A stretch of 62,801 nucleotides of DNA from a virus. Each line of letters starts with the position of its first letter. The first letter of the stretch is position 1. Made by a program: the position numbers and the translations under genes. Shown in pieces: positions 21,391 to 29,871 of this stretch. The notes under the pieces were generated by a model, which was not told the origin of the DNA, made no database searches, and saw nothing but the letters and a program-made list of their open reading frames with translations. The stretch lies in the IMG/VR virus record IMGVR_UViG_3300028829_005419, positions 1 through 62,801 of that record. The stretch is one strand, 5' to 3'.

Positions 21391-22072
21391 GTATAACTTT
21401 TCTTTTAAAGAAGAGTCTCCTGTCAAGAGTCTCACCAGTCGGTGGGAAAAGGTCAGTTCAGATCATCGCCATTTAACCCGTCGCGATGCTGTAGTAAAGA
21501 ACGAGCAGATCATCAAGGAGGCTCTAGAATGCATTGGTCCTATAAACTATTCTACTATTGTTGATTGGGGCCCCGGCGGGGGTTTCATTTCTAAATCCAT
21601 ATTGCCCGAGACGGTGCATTATTACGATATTGTTGCATCCCACGAACCTTTATTGCGCGAACTCAATTCACCGACGATCTCGGATATTAATTTCCATCTT
21701 GTACCAGAGGATGTGTCCCAACTAGAAGGAAAAGTTACTAACCCAGATCTGCTGATAGCATATTCAGTTATTTATCACATGCCCGGGCTAGAATATGTAA
21801 ATAAGGTAGCACACTTCTGGAATACAATAATGTGCCCTAAGACGATCGCTATTAGAAACATGTTTAGTGCAGGCAAATCTTGGGAGAGGGAATCAGACGA
21901 GTATTATCGCTCATCAAACTACATAAGAGGAAATCTATACAACCTACAGGATTTTCTTTCGTTGTTTACAAACTATGAATTGGTTTACAAGAAAGATTTA
22001 CCTGTAAGGGCACAGAATATCTCCAATATCTCACAGAGAGATATTAGTCTGGTTTTAACAAGAAATGACTAA
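21383..22072 (+). CDS. SAM-dependent methyltransferase
   Basis: 229 residues. VDWGPGGGFISKSI is motif I of class I methyltransferases, and LLIAYSVIYHMPGLE fits motif IV to post-IV. It may methylate the sugar or a glycan end, to judge from its position between KdsA and the CMP-sugar synthetase. The acceptor is unknown. Overlaps of about 8 nt at both ends. Confidence 0.7.
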   Translation: MSKYNFSFKEESPVKSLTSRWEKVSSDHRHLTRRDAVVKNEQIIKEALECIGPINYSTIVDWGPGGGFISKSILPETVHYYDIVASHEPLLRELNSPTISDINFHLVPEDVSQLEGKVTNPDLLIAYSVIYHMPGLEYVNKVAHFWNTIMCPKTIAIRNMFSAGKSWERESDEYYRSSNYIRGNLYNLQDFLSLFTNYELVYKKDLPVRAQNISNISQRDISLVLTRND

Positions 22073-22760
22073 AAGTTTAGCTGTAATACCCGCCCGCGGC
22101 GGTAGCACCAGACTTAAAGATAAAAATGTTTATCCCCTCGCTGGAAAACCTCTTATACGATGGATGACCGAAGCCGTAGTAGAATCAGGATGTTTTGATC
22201 AGATATTGATTTCTACGGATTCGGATGCTATCTATGATGCTGTATCTGATTTGCCGGTAGAGAGACATTCGCGCCCACCAGAGCATGCAACGGTACAGGC
22301 AACAGCATTAAATGCCATGCTGGATTTAATGGAGAGTGTTGAGGATCCGTCTAATATATTTGCTTATTTTCTCCCTACTTGCCCGTTTGTAAGTTCGGAA
22401 GACATAAAGAATGGATACAAGGTGCTTTTTGATCGATCCGTGGATACAGTCATTAGCATGACTCAGGTTCCGGAGACTATACAACTGGCTTGCAACATGA
22501 AAGATGGCTGGGTGATGCCTATCTTTGATAATCTAGAGGCTGGGCTTACCAATAGCAAATTCATCAAAAAATATTACAAGCCATCTGGGGCTTTCTATAT
22601 GGGGCACTGGAATCGCATATTAGAACAGAGAAACTTCTTTAAAGGTAATGTTAAGGGTGTCCTCATTCCACCAGAGAGGTCTGTGGACATCAACACTTTA
22701 GAAGATATTAAATATGCGGAAAGCATACGGAATAACTTTATTACGGCATCGACGCGCTAG
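22065..22760 (+). CDS. CMP-sugar (acylneuraminate/Kdo-type) cytidylyltransferase
   Basis: 231 residues. VIPARGGSTRLKDKN (residues 7-21) is the CTP-binding motif, PLAGKPLIRW and ISTDSDAIY follow as in NeuA, and FYMGHWNRI and VDINTLEDI close the domain. It activates a ulosonic acid with CMP. The G-G-S form is nearer to NeuA than to KdsB, so the product may be a sialic-like sugar or Kdo derivative. Together with the KdsA homologue it suggests a phage-encoded CMP-ulosonate route. Confidence 0.85.
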   Translation: MTKSLAVIPARGGSTRLKDKNVYPLAGKPLIRWMTEAVVESGCFDQILISTDSDAIYDAVSDLPVERHSRPPEHATVQATALNAMLDLMESVEDPSNIFAYFLPTCPFVSSEDIKNGYKVLFDRSVDTVISMTQVPETIQLACNMKDGWVMPIFDNLEAGLTNSKFIKKYYKPSGAFYMGHWNRILEQRNFFKGNVKGVLIPPERSVDINTLEDIKYAESIRNNFITASTR

Positions 22761-22795
22761 GTTGTTGTAGAAAATAAGAGATAGGAGAGGGAAAA

Positions 22796-23677
22796 ATGAA
22801 ATATCTAGCAATTGACTCACTAGCGCGCAGCGGAACAACTCTTTTGAGTTCGTTGATAAACTCCCAAGAGCGGTGTGCCACATTTATTGGAAACTTTGCT
22901 GAGCCATGGCATGTCGATGGACGCCCGTCGAGGACGATAGATAGTGCCTATAAGCCTATTGCGACTACTGGCAAAACTAAAATAAATATTGATCGTTACA
23001 AAAAAGAGATTTTAAAAATATTTAAGAGCCGACCACGATTAAACGCTGGTAAAACAGTGAAAGAGTGGTCTGATTTATTTGATAAGAAGGATCATCAAAC
23101 ATTTGATGAGTTGTATAACGAAGTTGCTGCGCATTACAATGCTGAGGTTATTGGGTTTCGATGGAATCAGTGTTTATACTATGCGCCTCTGTGGCTTGGT
23201 CGTTCGCCTGATCACTATTGGGTACTACCAATTAGAAATCCTTTAGATCGCATTGTGTCTAACAAGAAGACCCACAATGTACATTTTAACGAAGCATATC
23301 AGATAACCGCTGAGTTAGATCAGAAGTACCAGAGGCTGATTGAGCAATACCCTAACAATATTGTAATCGTTTATTATGAAGACTTAGTATCTGATCCGGT
23401 AACAACGTTGAAAGAATTTTTTGATAAAATCGATTACCCCCTAAGAGATATAGAAACACAAAATATTGTGGGATCAAATGATAAGCCGTATCGAAATCAG
23501 GGCTGGCGCGTTAAGGAAAAAAAAGGTGGTAGTCACACGCAAGGGGAAAAATTTACCAGTCTTTACAGCACCTCTATAGGTCAGTACAAAGAATTTTTAA
23601 GTAAAACCGAAATAGCGCAGACGATTGATTTGATGCGACGAACAGAACTTTTTAGGCGCTACCTAGACGAAGAATAG
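22796..23677 (+). CDS. Sulfotransferase
   Basis: 293 residues. LARSGTTLLSSLI (R11-S12-G13-T14-T15) is the 5'-phosphosulfate-binding loop, and LPIRNPLDRIVSN is the 3'-phosphate-binding block. Both bind PAPS. It probably adds sulfate to a sugar or lipid of the surface glycan. A good AGGAGAGG ribosome site is present in the 35-nt gap before it. Confidence 0.85.
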   Translation: MKYLAIDSLARSGTTLLSSLINSQERCATFIGNFAEPWHVDGRPSRTIDSAYKPIATTGKTKINIDRYKKEILKIFKSRPRLNAGKTVKEWSDLFDKKDHQTFDELYNEVAAHYNAEVIGFRWNQCLYYAPLWLGRSPDHYWVLPIRNPLDRIVSNKKTHNVHFNEAYQITAELDQKYQRLIEQYPNNIVIVYYEDLVSDPVTTLKEFFDKIDYPLRDIETQNIVGSNDKPYRNQGWRVKEKKGGSHTQGEKFTSLYSTSIGQYKEFLSKTEIAQTIDLMRRTELFRRYLDEE

Positions 23678-23686
23678 GATTAGAGC

Positions 23687-24604
23687 ATGTTTAAGAAAAT
23701 AAGGGCGCGTTATGCCATAAGGGCGTTCGGAAGAGATAAATTTCCTCAAAAGCCGCGCCACGAAATAACACCAAATGATATAATACAAAACTTTACCAAA
23801 ACAACTTTGGTTGGCGAGGACACCAAGGTTAGTTCTATTGGTTCGTGCTTTGCGGAAGAAATACTTATTTGGCTGAACCAGAATAATTTCAACACGGTCC
23901 AGCCAGGATGGGGTATGGTTTACAATCCTCGTAATATTAAACTAATAGTAAAAGCTGCACTAGAGTATGAAACATTTGCCCCTTCTGAGAGATTGTGGGA
24001 TTTTGGCGATGGAGATATAAGAACACCGTATATTAAATGCCAATCATTGCAGCCCATGTTTCTCGGGTCGAACGAAAGCGCGGCGCTGAAGAAAGAGGAA
24101 GCGGTATTTCAAAAATTTGCTAGTGTATTAAAGAATATAGATCTTCTTATCATTACGCTAGGACAAACAGAGTATTGGTATTCTGATGGCGATAAGGAAT
24201 ATCCTTTCTACGCAGCGCCCTGGGCAGGCATCGAGGGAGGAAAAGAAAAACATAGATCTTCAAATCTAACTCAATCTGAGGTGTGCTCTGATTTGCGGGA
24301 GACAATAGAACTGCTTAAGAAGCATAACTCAGATCTTAAGATACTAGTTTCAGTATCACCGGTTCCCTTAGTTGCTTCAACTCAAAAGGGATTGAGTGCT
24401 TATGTGTACGCTGGCGCCGCTAAATCATCACTTCACAGTGCTGTTATGGAAGTGGTATCGGATAGTGAGGATGTATTTTATATGCCCTCATATGAAATAG
24501 TTATGGCTGAGCCGCAGAATTCCTTTAAAGATGATGGTCGTCATGTATTAAGGGCTACAGTTGATAAGATCATGAATACATTTAGAGAGCTATATGTTTC
24601 ATGA
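23687..24604 (+). CDS. GSCFA-domain protein
   Basis: 305 residues. SIGSCFAEEI is the signature of the GSCFA family, followed by GWGMVYNPRNI and a later LLIITLGQTEYW. The family is related to GDSL/SGNH hydrolases and occurs in polysaccharide gene sets. The exact reaction is not known; esterase or acyl-transfer activity on a glycan is a reasonable guess. It overlaps the dioxygenase gene by 4 nt. Confidence 0.8.
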   Translation: MFKKIRARYAIRAFGRDKFPQKPRHEITPNDIIQNFTKTTLVGEDTKVSSIGSCFAEEILIWLNQNNFNTVQPGWGMVYNPRNIKLIVKAALEYETFAPSERLWDFGDGDIRTPYIKCQSLQPMFLGSNESAALKKEEAVFQKFASVLKNIDLLIITLGQTEYWYSDGDKEYPFYAAPWAGIEGGKEKHRSSNLTQSEVCSDLRETIELLKKHNSDLKILVSVSPVPLVASTQKGLSAYVYAGAAKSSLHSAVMEVVSDSEDVFYMPSYEIVMAEPQNSFKDDGRHVLRATVDKIMNTFRELYVS

Positions 24605-25284
24605 TTAAAACTTTTACTAAAGACGCATCTACGGAAGAAATGTACGAAGCAGCGCTCGAAGATGGTGTCTTTTTAATAGAGAGATATTTGGAAGGTGAGC
24701 CCCTAGAAGCCCTCCGCAAAGAGGTCCTAAGACAACTCAGAATAAAGGGAATCAACTACAGGCCCGGTCGCGCCCTCCGAGGAAGCCATCTAAAGGCTTA
24801 TGGCAATAATAACGCGATAAGACAGGTCTTCTCGGAGAAATGGATGTACGAGCTTTACCTGATGATTACTGGCGGCGAAGACAGAGGGTATGGAAAAAGT
24901 ATATATGCGAACCACGACTACCTCATGAGCGCCGAACTAGAACGAAATGGCTGGTTGCATTTTGACAGAAACAGTTGCTGGAAGTATTTTGTCTACTTAA
25001 GTGATATCGAAAAAGATGGAGGAGCTTTTAGTATTGTCCCCGGCAGTCACAAGATAGGAAAGACTCTGCATACAGAAGCTTGGAAACTTACCAAGTATTA
25101 TAATGATGTGAAAAATAGAATAGAGATTGATTACCCTGAAATATATGAGAACATTGCGGTCACTCCCATTGAGATGCCTGCTGGAACTTTAATCGCCTTT
25201 GACACAAATTGTTTTCATCGAGGTGGGCTTGTTCTTAAAGAAGGCAAAGAAAGGTTAGTTGTTAGATTAAACAATTTTAAATAA
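24601..25284 (+). CDS. PhyH-type Fe(II)/2-oxoglutarate dioxygenase
   Basis: 227 residues. The facial triad is visible as H120-x-D122 in GWLHFDRN and H206 in DTNCFHRGG, and VPGSHKIGK is the usual loop before the second half. ERLVVRLNN supplies the arginine for 2-oxoglutarate. The family hydroxylates small molecules or sugars. In this position it may decorate the glycan or its lipid or sugar building block. Confidence 0.85.
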   Translation: MIKTFTKDASTEEMYEAALEDGVFLIERYLEGEPLEALRKEVLRQLRIKGINYRPGRALRGSHLKAYGNNNAIRQVFSEKWMYELYLMITGGEDRGYGKSIYANHDYLMSAELERNGWLHFDRNSCWKYFVYLSDIEKDGGAFSIVPGSHKIGKTLHTEAWKLTKYYNDVKNRIEIDYPEIYENIAVTPIEMPAGTLIAFDTNCFHRGGLVLKEGKERLVVRLNNFK

Positions 25285-25300
25285 TAGAAAGATCGAGAAA

Positions 25301-25882
25301 ATGAGTGAAGAGATATACCAAAAAAGAATAAATAAGTTATTGAGCTTCGTCTCGGATATCCCCGGGGATGTGATTGAAGTTGGTATTTTTAAGGGAAAAA
25401 CATCCGAGATTGTATGCAAATACTTACAGTCTGAATCGAATTCCAAAAGGTACATTGGTTTGGATACATTTAATGGTTATCAAGAAGAAGATATGGTTGA
25501 TGTTAATACCGCGGCCAGAAGAAACCACACTTCAAAACGTTGGCATTGTTCTAAGCAAAGTGTGGAAAAAAGATTGAGTTTTTTTGATAGAAAGCGACTT
25601 TCTATTATAGAGGGAGATTGTAAGGTAAAAATACCTCAATTAATAGAAAAAGGAGTACTGCAGTTACTTTCGCTGATCTATATTGATTGTAATCTTTATA
25701 TTCCATCGTTAAAGGCTATGGAAGATTTGTGGCCATTATTGTCAAGTGGTGGTATTTTAGCGATTGACGAGCACTTGGTGGGTGGAGAAACAAAAGCCAT
25801 AAAAGAATTTGCACTTAAAAATAATTTAGTTTTAAAGTATTATGGTGATTCACCTGGACCAAGTTACTACATTTTAAAGTAA
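25301..25882 (+). CDS. TylF-like O-methyltransferase
   Basis: 193 residues. VIEVGIFKGKTSEIV is motif I, YIGLDTFNGY motif II, and LIYIDCNLYIPSLKAMEDLWPLLSSGG the later motifs, as in macrocin-O-methyltransferase (TylF). The chain is shorter than most TylF enzymes because it lacks much of the N-terminal extension. A sugar hydroxyl is the expected acceptor. The ribosome site GATCGAG lies in a 16-nt gap. Confidence 0.8.
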   Translation: MSEEIYQKRINKLLSFVSDIPGDVIEVGIFKGKTSEIVCKYLQSESNSKRYIGLDTFNGYQEEDMVDVNTAARRNHTSKRWHCSKQSVEKRLSFFDRKRLSIIEGDCKVKIPQLIEKGVLQLLSLIYIDCNLYIPSLKAMEDLWPLLSSGGILAIDEHLVGGETKAIKEFALKNNLVLKYYGDSPGPSYYILK

Positions 25883-25938
25883 AGTAAGAAGAAGATATTA
25901 TCCTGGGTAATTTAGTTTAGAATAGATTTAAATAAGTT

Positions 25939-26772
25939 ATGCAAATAGGAATTATTGGAAATGGATTTGTTGGAAGGGCATTATATGAGGGTTTTAGAGA
26001 CTCCTATGAAGTGTATGTTTATGATAATGATCCTCTTAGGACTCTCAATACATTAGAAGACATTAATAGATTAAACTTAATTTTTGTATGTGTGCCTACA
26101 CCTATGTCACTCTCTGGAAAGATAGAAACCTCTATCTTAAAGAACGTCTTAAATAAGCTTAAAAAAGACAAGGTAGTGGTGATCAAGTCAACGATCACAC
26201 CAGCGGCCGCCCAGGAGATAATAAAAGAATATCCCGATCAATATTTTGTATTTAATCCGGAGTTTCTAACAGAAAGAACAGCTGTTGAGGATTTTAAAAA
26301 TCCGAGCAGGATAGTCCTTGGGGGAGAAACAGAAGCAGTTGCCGTAGTTAAAAGCATGTATCTCTCAATATTCCCAGAGGTAGAGTATATTGAAACAGAT
26401 GCCAAGACAGCATGCTTCATAAAGTATATGTCTAACTGTTTTTCTGCAATAAAGATATCTGCTATGAATGAGTTTAGACAGATTGCCGATAAAGACGGCA
26501 TTGATTGGGGTCAAGCATTAAAAGGGTTTCTAGCATCGGGATGGGTTAATCCCATGCACACGATGGTCCCGGGTCCAGACGGTAAACTAGGATTTGGCGG
26601 TAAATGCTTTCCAAAAGACATAAACGCAGTTATAGCATATGCAGAGAGTGTCTCTGTCGATTCTGTACTATTAAAAGCATCATGGGAAAAAAATCTAGAA
26701 GTTCGACAAGAGAAGGACTGGCTAAAAATACCGGGCGCCGTATCATTTACAAGCAAAGAATCACAATCTTAA
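25939..26772 (+). CDS. Short UDP-glucose/GDP-mannose dehydrogenase-like protein
   Basis: 277 residues. IGIIGNGFVGRAL is the NAD-binding loop, VCVPTPM follows, and KLGFGGKCFPKD holds the catalytic cysteine C223. Family members are usually 400 residues or longer. This one ends soon after the active-site region and lacks the C-terminal UDP-binding domain, so it either works with a different partner or is a naturally compact form. It probably oxidises a nucleotide sugar to a uronic acid. It is the last glycan gene. Confidence 0.8.
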   Translation: MQIGIIGNGFVGRALYEGFRDSYEVYVYDNDPLRTLNTLEDINRLNLIFVCVPTPMSLSGKIETSILKNVLNKLKKDKVVVIKSTITPAAAQEIIKEYPDQYFVFNPEFLTERTAVEDFKNPSRIVLGGETEAVAVVKSMYLSIFPEVEYIETDAKTACFIKYMSNCFSAIKISAMNEFRQIADKDGIDWGQALKGFLASGWVNPMHTMVPGPDGKLGFGGKCFPKDINAVIAYAESVSVDSVLLKASWEKNLEVRQEKDWLKIPGAVSFTSKESQS

Positions 26773-26785
26773 AAAGGAGAATAAA

Positions 26786-26983
26786 ATGAAACTATCAAAC
26801 CAAGCAGTAGGAGCCCTAATGATGGCTCTCCAAAGATCATTAATGGAACAAACTGATATTGTTCCTGTCTTACGAGAGATGAACCTTCAAGTAAATCCAG
26901 AAGATCCATCTCAGTCAGAGTTGGTAGTAACTAATCCACCAACGATTAACTTTGATACAGTTGAACTAAACGAGGAAGGATAA
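26786..26983 (+). CDS. Small conserved-looking hypothetical protein
   Basis: 65 residues behind a good AAGGAG site. The N-terminal half is helical (NQAVGALMMALQRSLMEQ) and the rest polar, ending FDTVELNEEG. Its type is common in T4-like marine phages, but no function is known to me. It opens a group of small overlapping genes leading to the late sigma factor. Confidence 0.6.
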   Translation: MKLSNQAVGALMMALQRSLMEQTDIVPVLREMNLQVNPEDPSQSELVVTNPPTINFDTVELNEEG

Positions 26984-26987
26984 TAAA

Positions 26988-27149
26988 ATGTTTAAGAAGA
27001 CTACAGAACCAAGATATTTAACAGAGGGTCAGGCAAGAGAACTGATCGATGAGGTTGTTCGAACCGCGGTTCGACAGCAAGCCCGCGATCTTGAAAGACA
27101 CTTGGGCGACATCGACAGGCGCCTTAAGACTCTAGAGAAAAAGCGTTAA
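26988..27149 (+). CDS. Very short hypothetical protein (53 residues)
   Basis: An ATG at 26988 follows the previous stop by a few bases, and the frame stays open to the TAA at 27147-27149, which overlaps the next start (TAATG). It reads MFKKTTEPRYLTEGQ and ends in a helical, charged stretch with DIDRRLKTLEKKR. The overlap on both sides and the helical character support a real gene. Function unknown. Confidence 0.55.
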   Translation: MFKKTTEPRYLTEGQARELIDEVVRTAVRQQARDLERHLGDIDRRLKTLEKKR

Positions 27150-27397
27150 TGCCTAGATATCAATACCGATGTACAGACTGCGAGGAAGTGTCTACAATAG
27201 ATCATACTTCTGATGAGTTACATACTGTCTGTCCTAAATGCGATGCTGAGAGAGGTTTGATAAAACTTCTAACAAGATTTAGCACAGGCAAGAAATCGGT
27301 AGTGAAGAAAAAGGTTGGCGCCACCACAGAAGAGTTCATAAAGGACTCTCGCAAAGCCTTACGTCAACAGAGAGACGATTTGGACAAGGGTCGTTGA
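27149..27397 (+). CDS. FmdB-like zinc-ribbon protein
   Basis: 82 residues. Two CxxC pairs, CTDC (C8, C11) and CPKC (C28, C31), form a zinc ribbon; the MPRYQYRCTDC start is typical of the FmdB/putative regulatory protein family. The C-terminus is basic (KKSVVKKKV). It may bind nucleic acid or a host protein. The start and stop both overlap neighbours. Confidence 0.75.
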   Translation: MPRYQYRCTDCEEVSTIDHTSDELHTVCPKCDAERGLIKLLTRFSTGKKSVVKKKVGATTEEFIKDSRKALRQQRDDLDKGR

Positions 27398-27765
27398 TGC
27401 TCACGTATATAATCTTAACAAGCTCTCTAATCGCCAATGCTTTGCTGCTGTGGTATGTGGTTAGATTGTTGCGTAAGTTTATCTTTATTTCTGAGAACTT
27501 ATCTGATTTGTTTTTAACAACAAAAGCATTCCAAGTATTTTCTAAGGATATGTATAGTATGAACTCGTATCACGGAGAACCTGTGATACAAGAACTTATT
27601 ACAAGAATCAGAGAAGTTAACGATGAGATCTCAAACTTTAGAGAGATATTCGAACATACAATAGATGAAGAGCTAGAACAAGAACTAGAGGAAGCACTAA
27701 ATGCCGAGGAAGAAGAGCAAGAAAAATCATTACTTTACGCAGGTACACGAAGACGCGATAGTTAA
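27397..27765 (+). CDS. Small membrane-anchored acidic protein
   Basis: 122 residues from ATG 27397, one base overlapping the previous stop; a TTG three bases earlier is less likely. An N-terminal membrane segment (about residues 2-22) is followed by a helical domain and a very acidic tail (EELEQELEEALNAEEEEQE). The tail overlaps the sigma-factor gene by 65 nt in another frame. Function unknown. Confidence 0.5.
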   Translation: MLTYIILTSSLIANALLLWYVVRLLRKFIFISENLSDLFLTTKAFQVFSKDMYSMNSYHGEPVIQELITRIREVNDEISNFREIFEHTIDEELEQELEEALNAEEEEQEKSLLYAGTRRRDS

Positions 27766-28387
27766 ATACGCATCGACAACAGATTACGAACTAAGGTCCA
27801 AGTTATACGAAGAGTATATACAGCCTGCCTTTGAACAGATGGTCGATAAGATTATTTATACTTATCGTTTCACAACACTGCCGAATATTGATTATTTAAG
27901 AGCAGACTGTAAGGTCTGGCTTACAACTATACTAAACAAGTATGATCCAAATAAAGGCTCAAAAGCTTTTTCATATTTCTCGGTTGTAACTAAAAACTGG
28001 TTTATTCATAAGATCAAGAGAACAAAGAAGCGCCTTAGAACAGAGGTGTTTATGGAAGACGTTCTAAATGAGTTAGACGAAGATTTAGTTTCAGACGAAC
28101 CAACCTATTATGAGAAGCGATCAGAGATAGAGTTTTGGAGATCTCTTAATACAGAGATCGATACTTGGGACTCTTTCATGATCAAAGAAAACGAGAAAAA
28201 AGTTCTTATGGCTGTTCGTATTCTTTTAGACTCTGCTGAACAAATAGAAATTTTCAACAAAAAGGCTATTTACTTATACCTTCGCGAACTTACTGGATTG
28301 AATACCAAACAGGTAGTCAATAATCTTAATAAACTTCGTAAGAGATATAGGACGTTTAAAGTAAAATGGGAAAACAGCGAGATTTAA
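27701..28387 (+). CDS. Late-transcription sigma factor, gp55-like
   Basis: 228 residues. DPNKGSKAFSYFSVVTKNWFIHKIKR matches region 2 of T4 gp55-like sigma factors, and YLRADCKVWLTTILNKY precedes it. A basic N-terminus (PRKKSKKNH) and a long helical C-terminal part follow the usual plan. It should direct the host polymerase to late promoters for the structural genes downstream. The gene overlaps both neighbours, by 65 and 22 nt. A sliding-clamp-binding end was not recognised. Confidence 0.75.
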   Translation: MPRKKSKKNHYFTQVHEDAIVKYASTTDYELRSKLYEEYIQPAFEQMVDKIIYTYRFTTLPNIDYLRADCKVWLTTILNKYDPNKGSKAFSYFSVVTKNWFIHKIKRTKKRLRTEVFMEDVLNELDEDLVSDEPTYYEKRSEIEFWRSLNTEIDTWDSFMIKENEKKVLMAVRILLDSAEQIEIFNKKAIYLYLRELTGLNTKQVVNNLNKLRKRYRTFKVKWENSEI

Positions 28388-28674
28388 GTTTAGAGACTTA
28401 TATAGAGAAAACAACAACTAACATTGAAGAGGATCGGGCTATGGCTAAATCATTGTTGATAGATGTTATGACCGATATGAAAGCCTCTACCGCCGATAGA
28501 AGAGAGATGGGACCTATCGCGGCTAAGTATGTAGAAAACCTTCAAAGGTCCAACGAGCAGCTTGTAAAGCTTGCCGCCATCCTTCAAAGACAAAAGACAA
28601 ATCAAGTAGGTCTCACAGAAGACGACAAAGAACAGCTGTTTGATATTCTAAACGAGAATAAAGAAGATGGCTGA
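28366..28674 (+). CDS. Small helical hypothetical protein
   Basis: 102 residues. Helical throughout (RSNEQLVKLAAILQRQKTNQ) and mildly acidic at the end. It lies between the sigma factor and the baseplate hub and overlaps both (22 and 8 nt). I considered a gp33-like co-activator because of the sigma neighbour, but saw no convincing match. Confidence 0.5.
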   Translation: MGKQRDLSLETYIEKTTTNIEEDRAMAKSLLIDVMTDMKASTADRREMGPIAAKYVENLQRSNEQLVKLAAILQRQKTNQVGLTEDDKEQLFDILNENKEDG

Positions 28675-29863
28675 AATAAAGTTATCTGACTTGCCTTATG
28701 GTTCTCTTAATAATCTAGAAGATAATAGTTCCGGAGACTCTGGCGATAGACGGAGAACCGGTGCTACCACCTTCCTGCGCTTTGCTGTGGAAAAAGTCTT
28801 TGGAAAAGACACCCTCGATAACGTCGCAGAACTTAATGGAGTGATTGTAAGCTATCGTCCCGTGGCATATCCGTCATACAAAAACAGAACAGCAATGTTT
28901 GAAGAGTTTGTATATAAGATAAATGAAACCGGTGATGAGGAAAGTGCAGAAGAAAAGCCAAAAAAATATGCTTCTTTTGCTTATAAAGTATATATTCCCG
29001 AGCTTGAATGTCGTCCTGCGCCAAAATCCTTTAATGATCCGGTATTAATAACATATCCAGATATTTATTCCGACGTAGAAGGAACACAAAACTTACCTTT
29101 GGAGTTAGGAACTCTGGTAGCGGTTAAATATGAAGACATAAATAACCTTTTTAATCCAAGAATAGTTAGAAAGGTTGGTGGACCGATTCAAATCGAGAAT
29201 ATCGCGTCAGAAGCGATAAACGAAGCGTTTAGGAAGGGTATACCGGCTCCTTTGGGTGACGGTGCAAATTCCAACTATGTTGCAAAGTCAAAACCCGGAC
29301 CTCCGACCGAAGCCCAACAGGCAGCTGCGGATGCTCTGGGTGTAGAATCGGCGGTTATTCAAGCTATCGAAGCAGTAGAATCCGGTGGCTCTGCGTCAGC
29401 AATCAGATTTGAGCCTCACAAATTTTATGAGAAGGCAGCAGAGTTCGGCGTAAGTAATACGGAACTATCTAAAATCCCATTCACTCGTAATGACAAAGTA
29501 CCTTTTTCACTCGTTGCTAGCGAGACAAATAAAAACGCATTCGACCGCGCATATGCAGTTAACGCCCCACTAGCAATGTATTCTACATCGTTTGGGTTGT
29601 ATCAGGTACTGGGATATAACTTTGAAGGATATCGCTCAAATCCAGAAGGTGAGCTAGCTCGCTTTAAGTCTGATCCAGAAGGTGTTTCATATGAGTTACT
29701 TCTGACGTGGTTTAAAGGTTCTCCCGGTGCAAAGACAGCAGCCAAAAAGAAGGATTGGGAAAAACTGGCTAGCCTCTACAATGGTCCAGCAAATGTTAAA
29801 AAATATGCTCCTCGCTTATCGAAAGAATACGCCGCTATCACTGGGACAACCCCAACAATCTAA
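28667..29863 (+). CDS. Baseplate hub/tail lysozyme with N-acetylmuramidase domain
   Basis: 398 residues. The first half (about 40-180) looks like an OB-type baseplate domain. The second half, from about residue 225, fits the N-acetylmuramidase family PF11860: VIQAIEAVESGG with catalytic E238, FEPHKFYE, TSFGLYQVLGYN and SLYNGP. It would cut the peptidoglycan during injection, the role of T4 gp5. It begins the baseplate module and slightly overlaps the gene before it. Confidence 0.85.
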   Translation: MAEIKLSDLPYGSLNNLEDNSSGDSGDRRRTGATTFLRFAVEKVFGKDTLDNVAELNGVIVSYRPVAYPSYKNRTAMFEEFVYKINETGDEESAEEKPKKYASFAYKVYIPELECRPAPKSFNDPVLITYPDIYSDVEGTQNLPLELGTLVAVKYEDINNLFNPRIVRKVGGPIQIENIASEAINEAFRKGIPAPLGDGANSNYVAKSKPGPPTEAQQAAADALGVESAVIQAIEAVESGGSASAIRFEPHKFYEKAAEFGVSNTELSKIPFTRNDKVPFSLVASETNKNAFDRAYAVNAPLAMYSTSFGLYQVLGYNFEGYRSNPEGELARFKSDPEGVSYELLLTWFKGSPGAKTAAKKKDWEKLASLYNGPANVKKYAPRLSKEYAAITGTTPTI

Positions 29864-29871
29864 CATAACCT

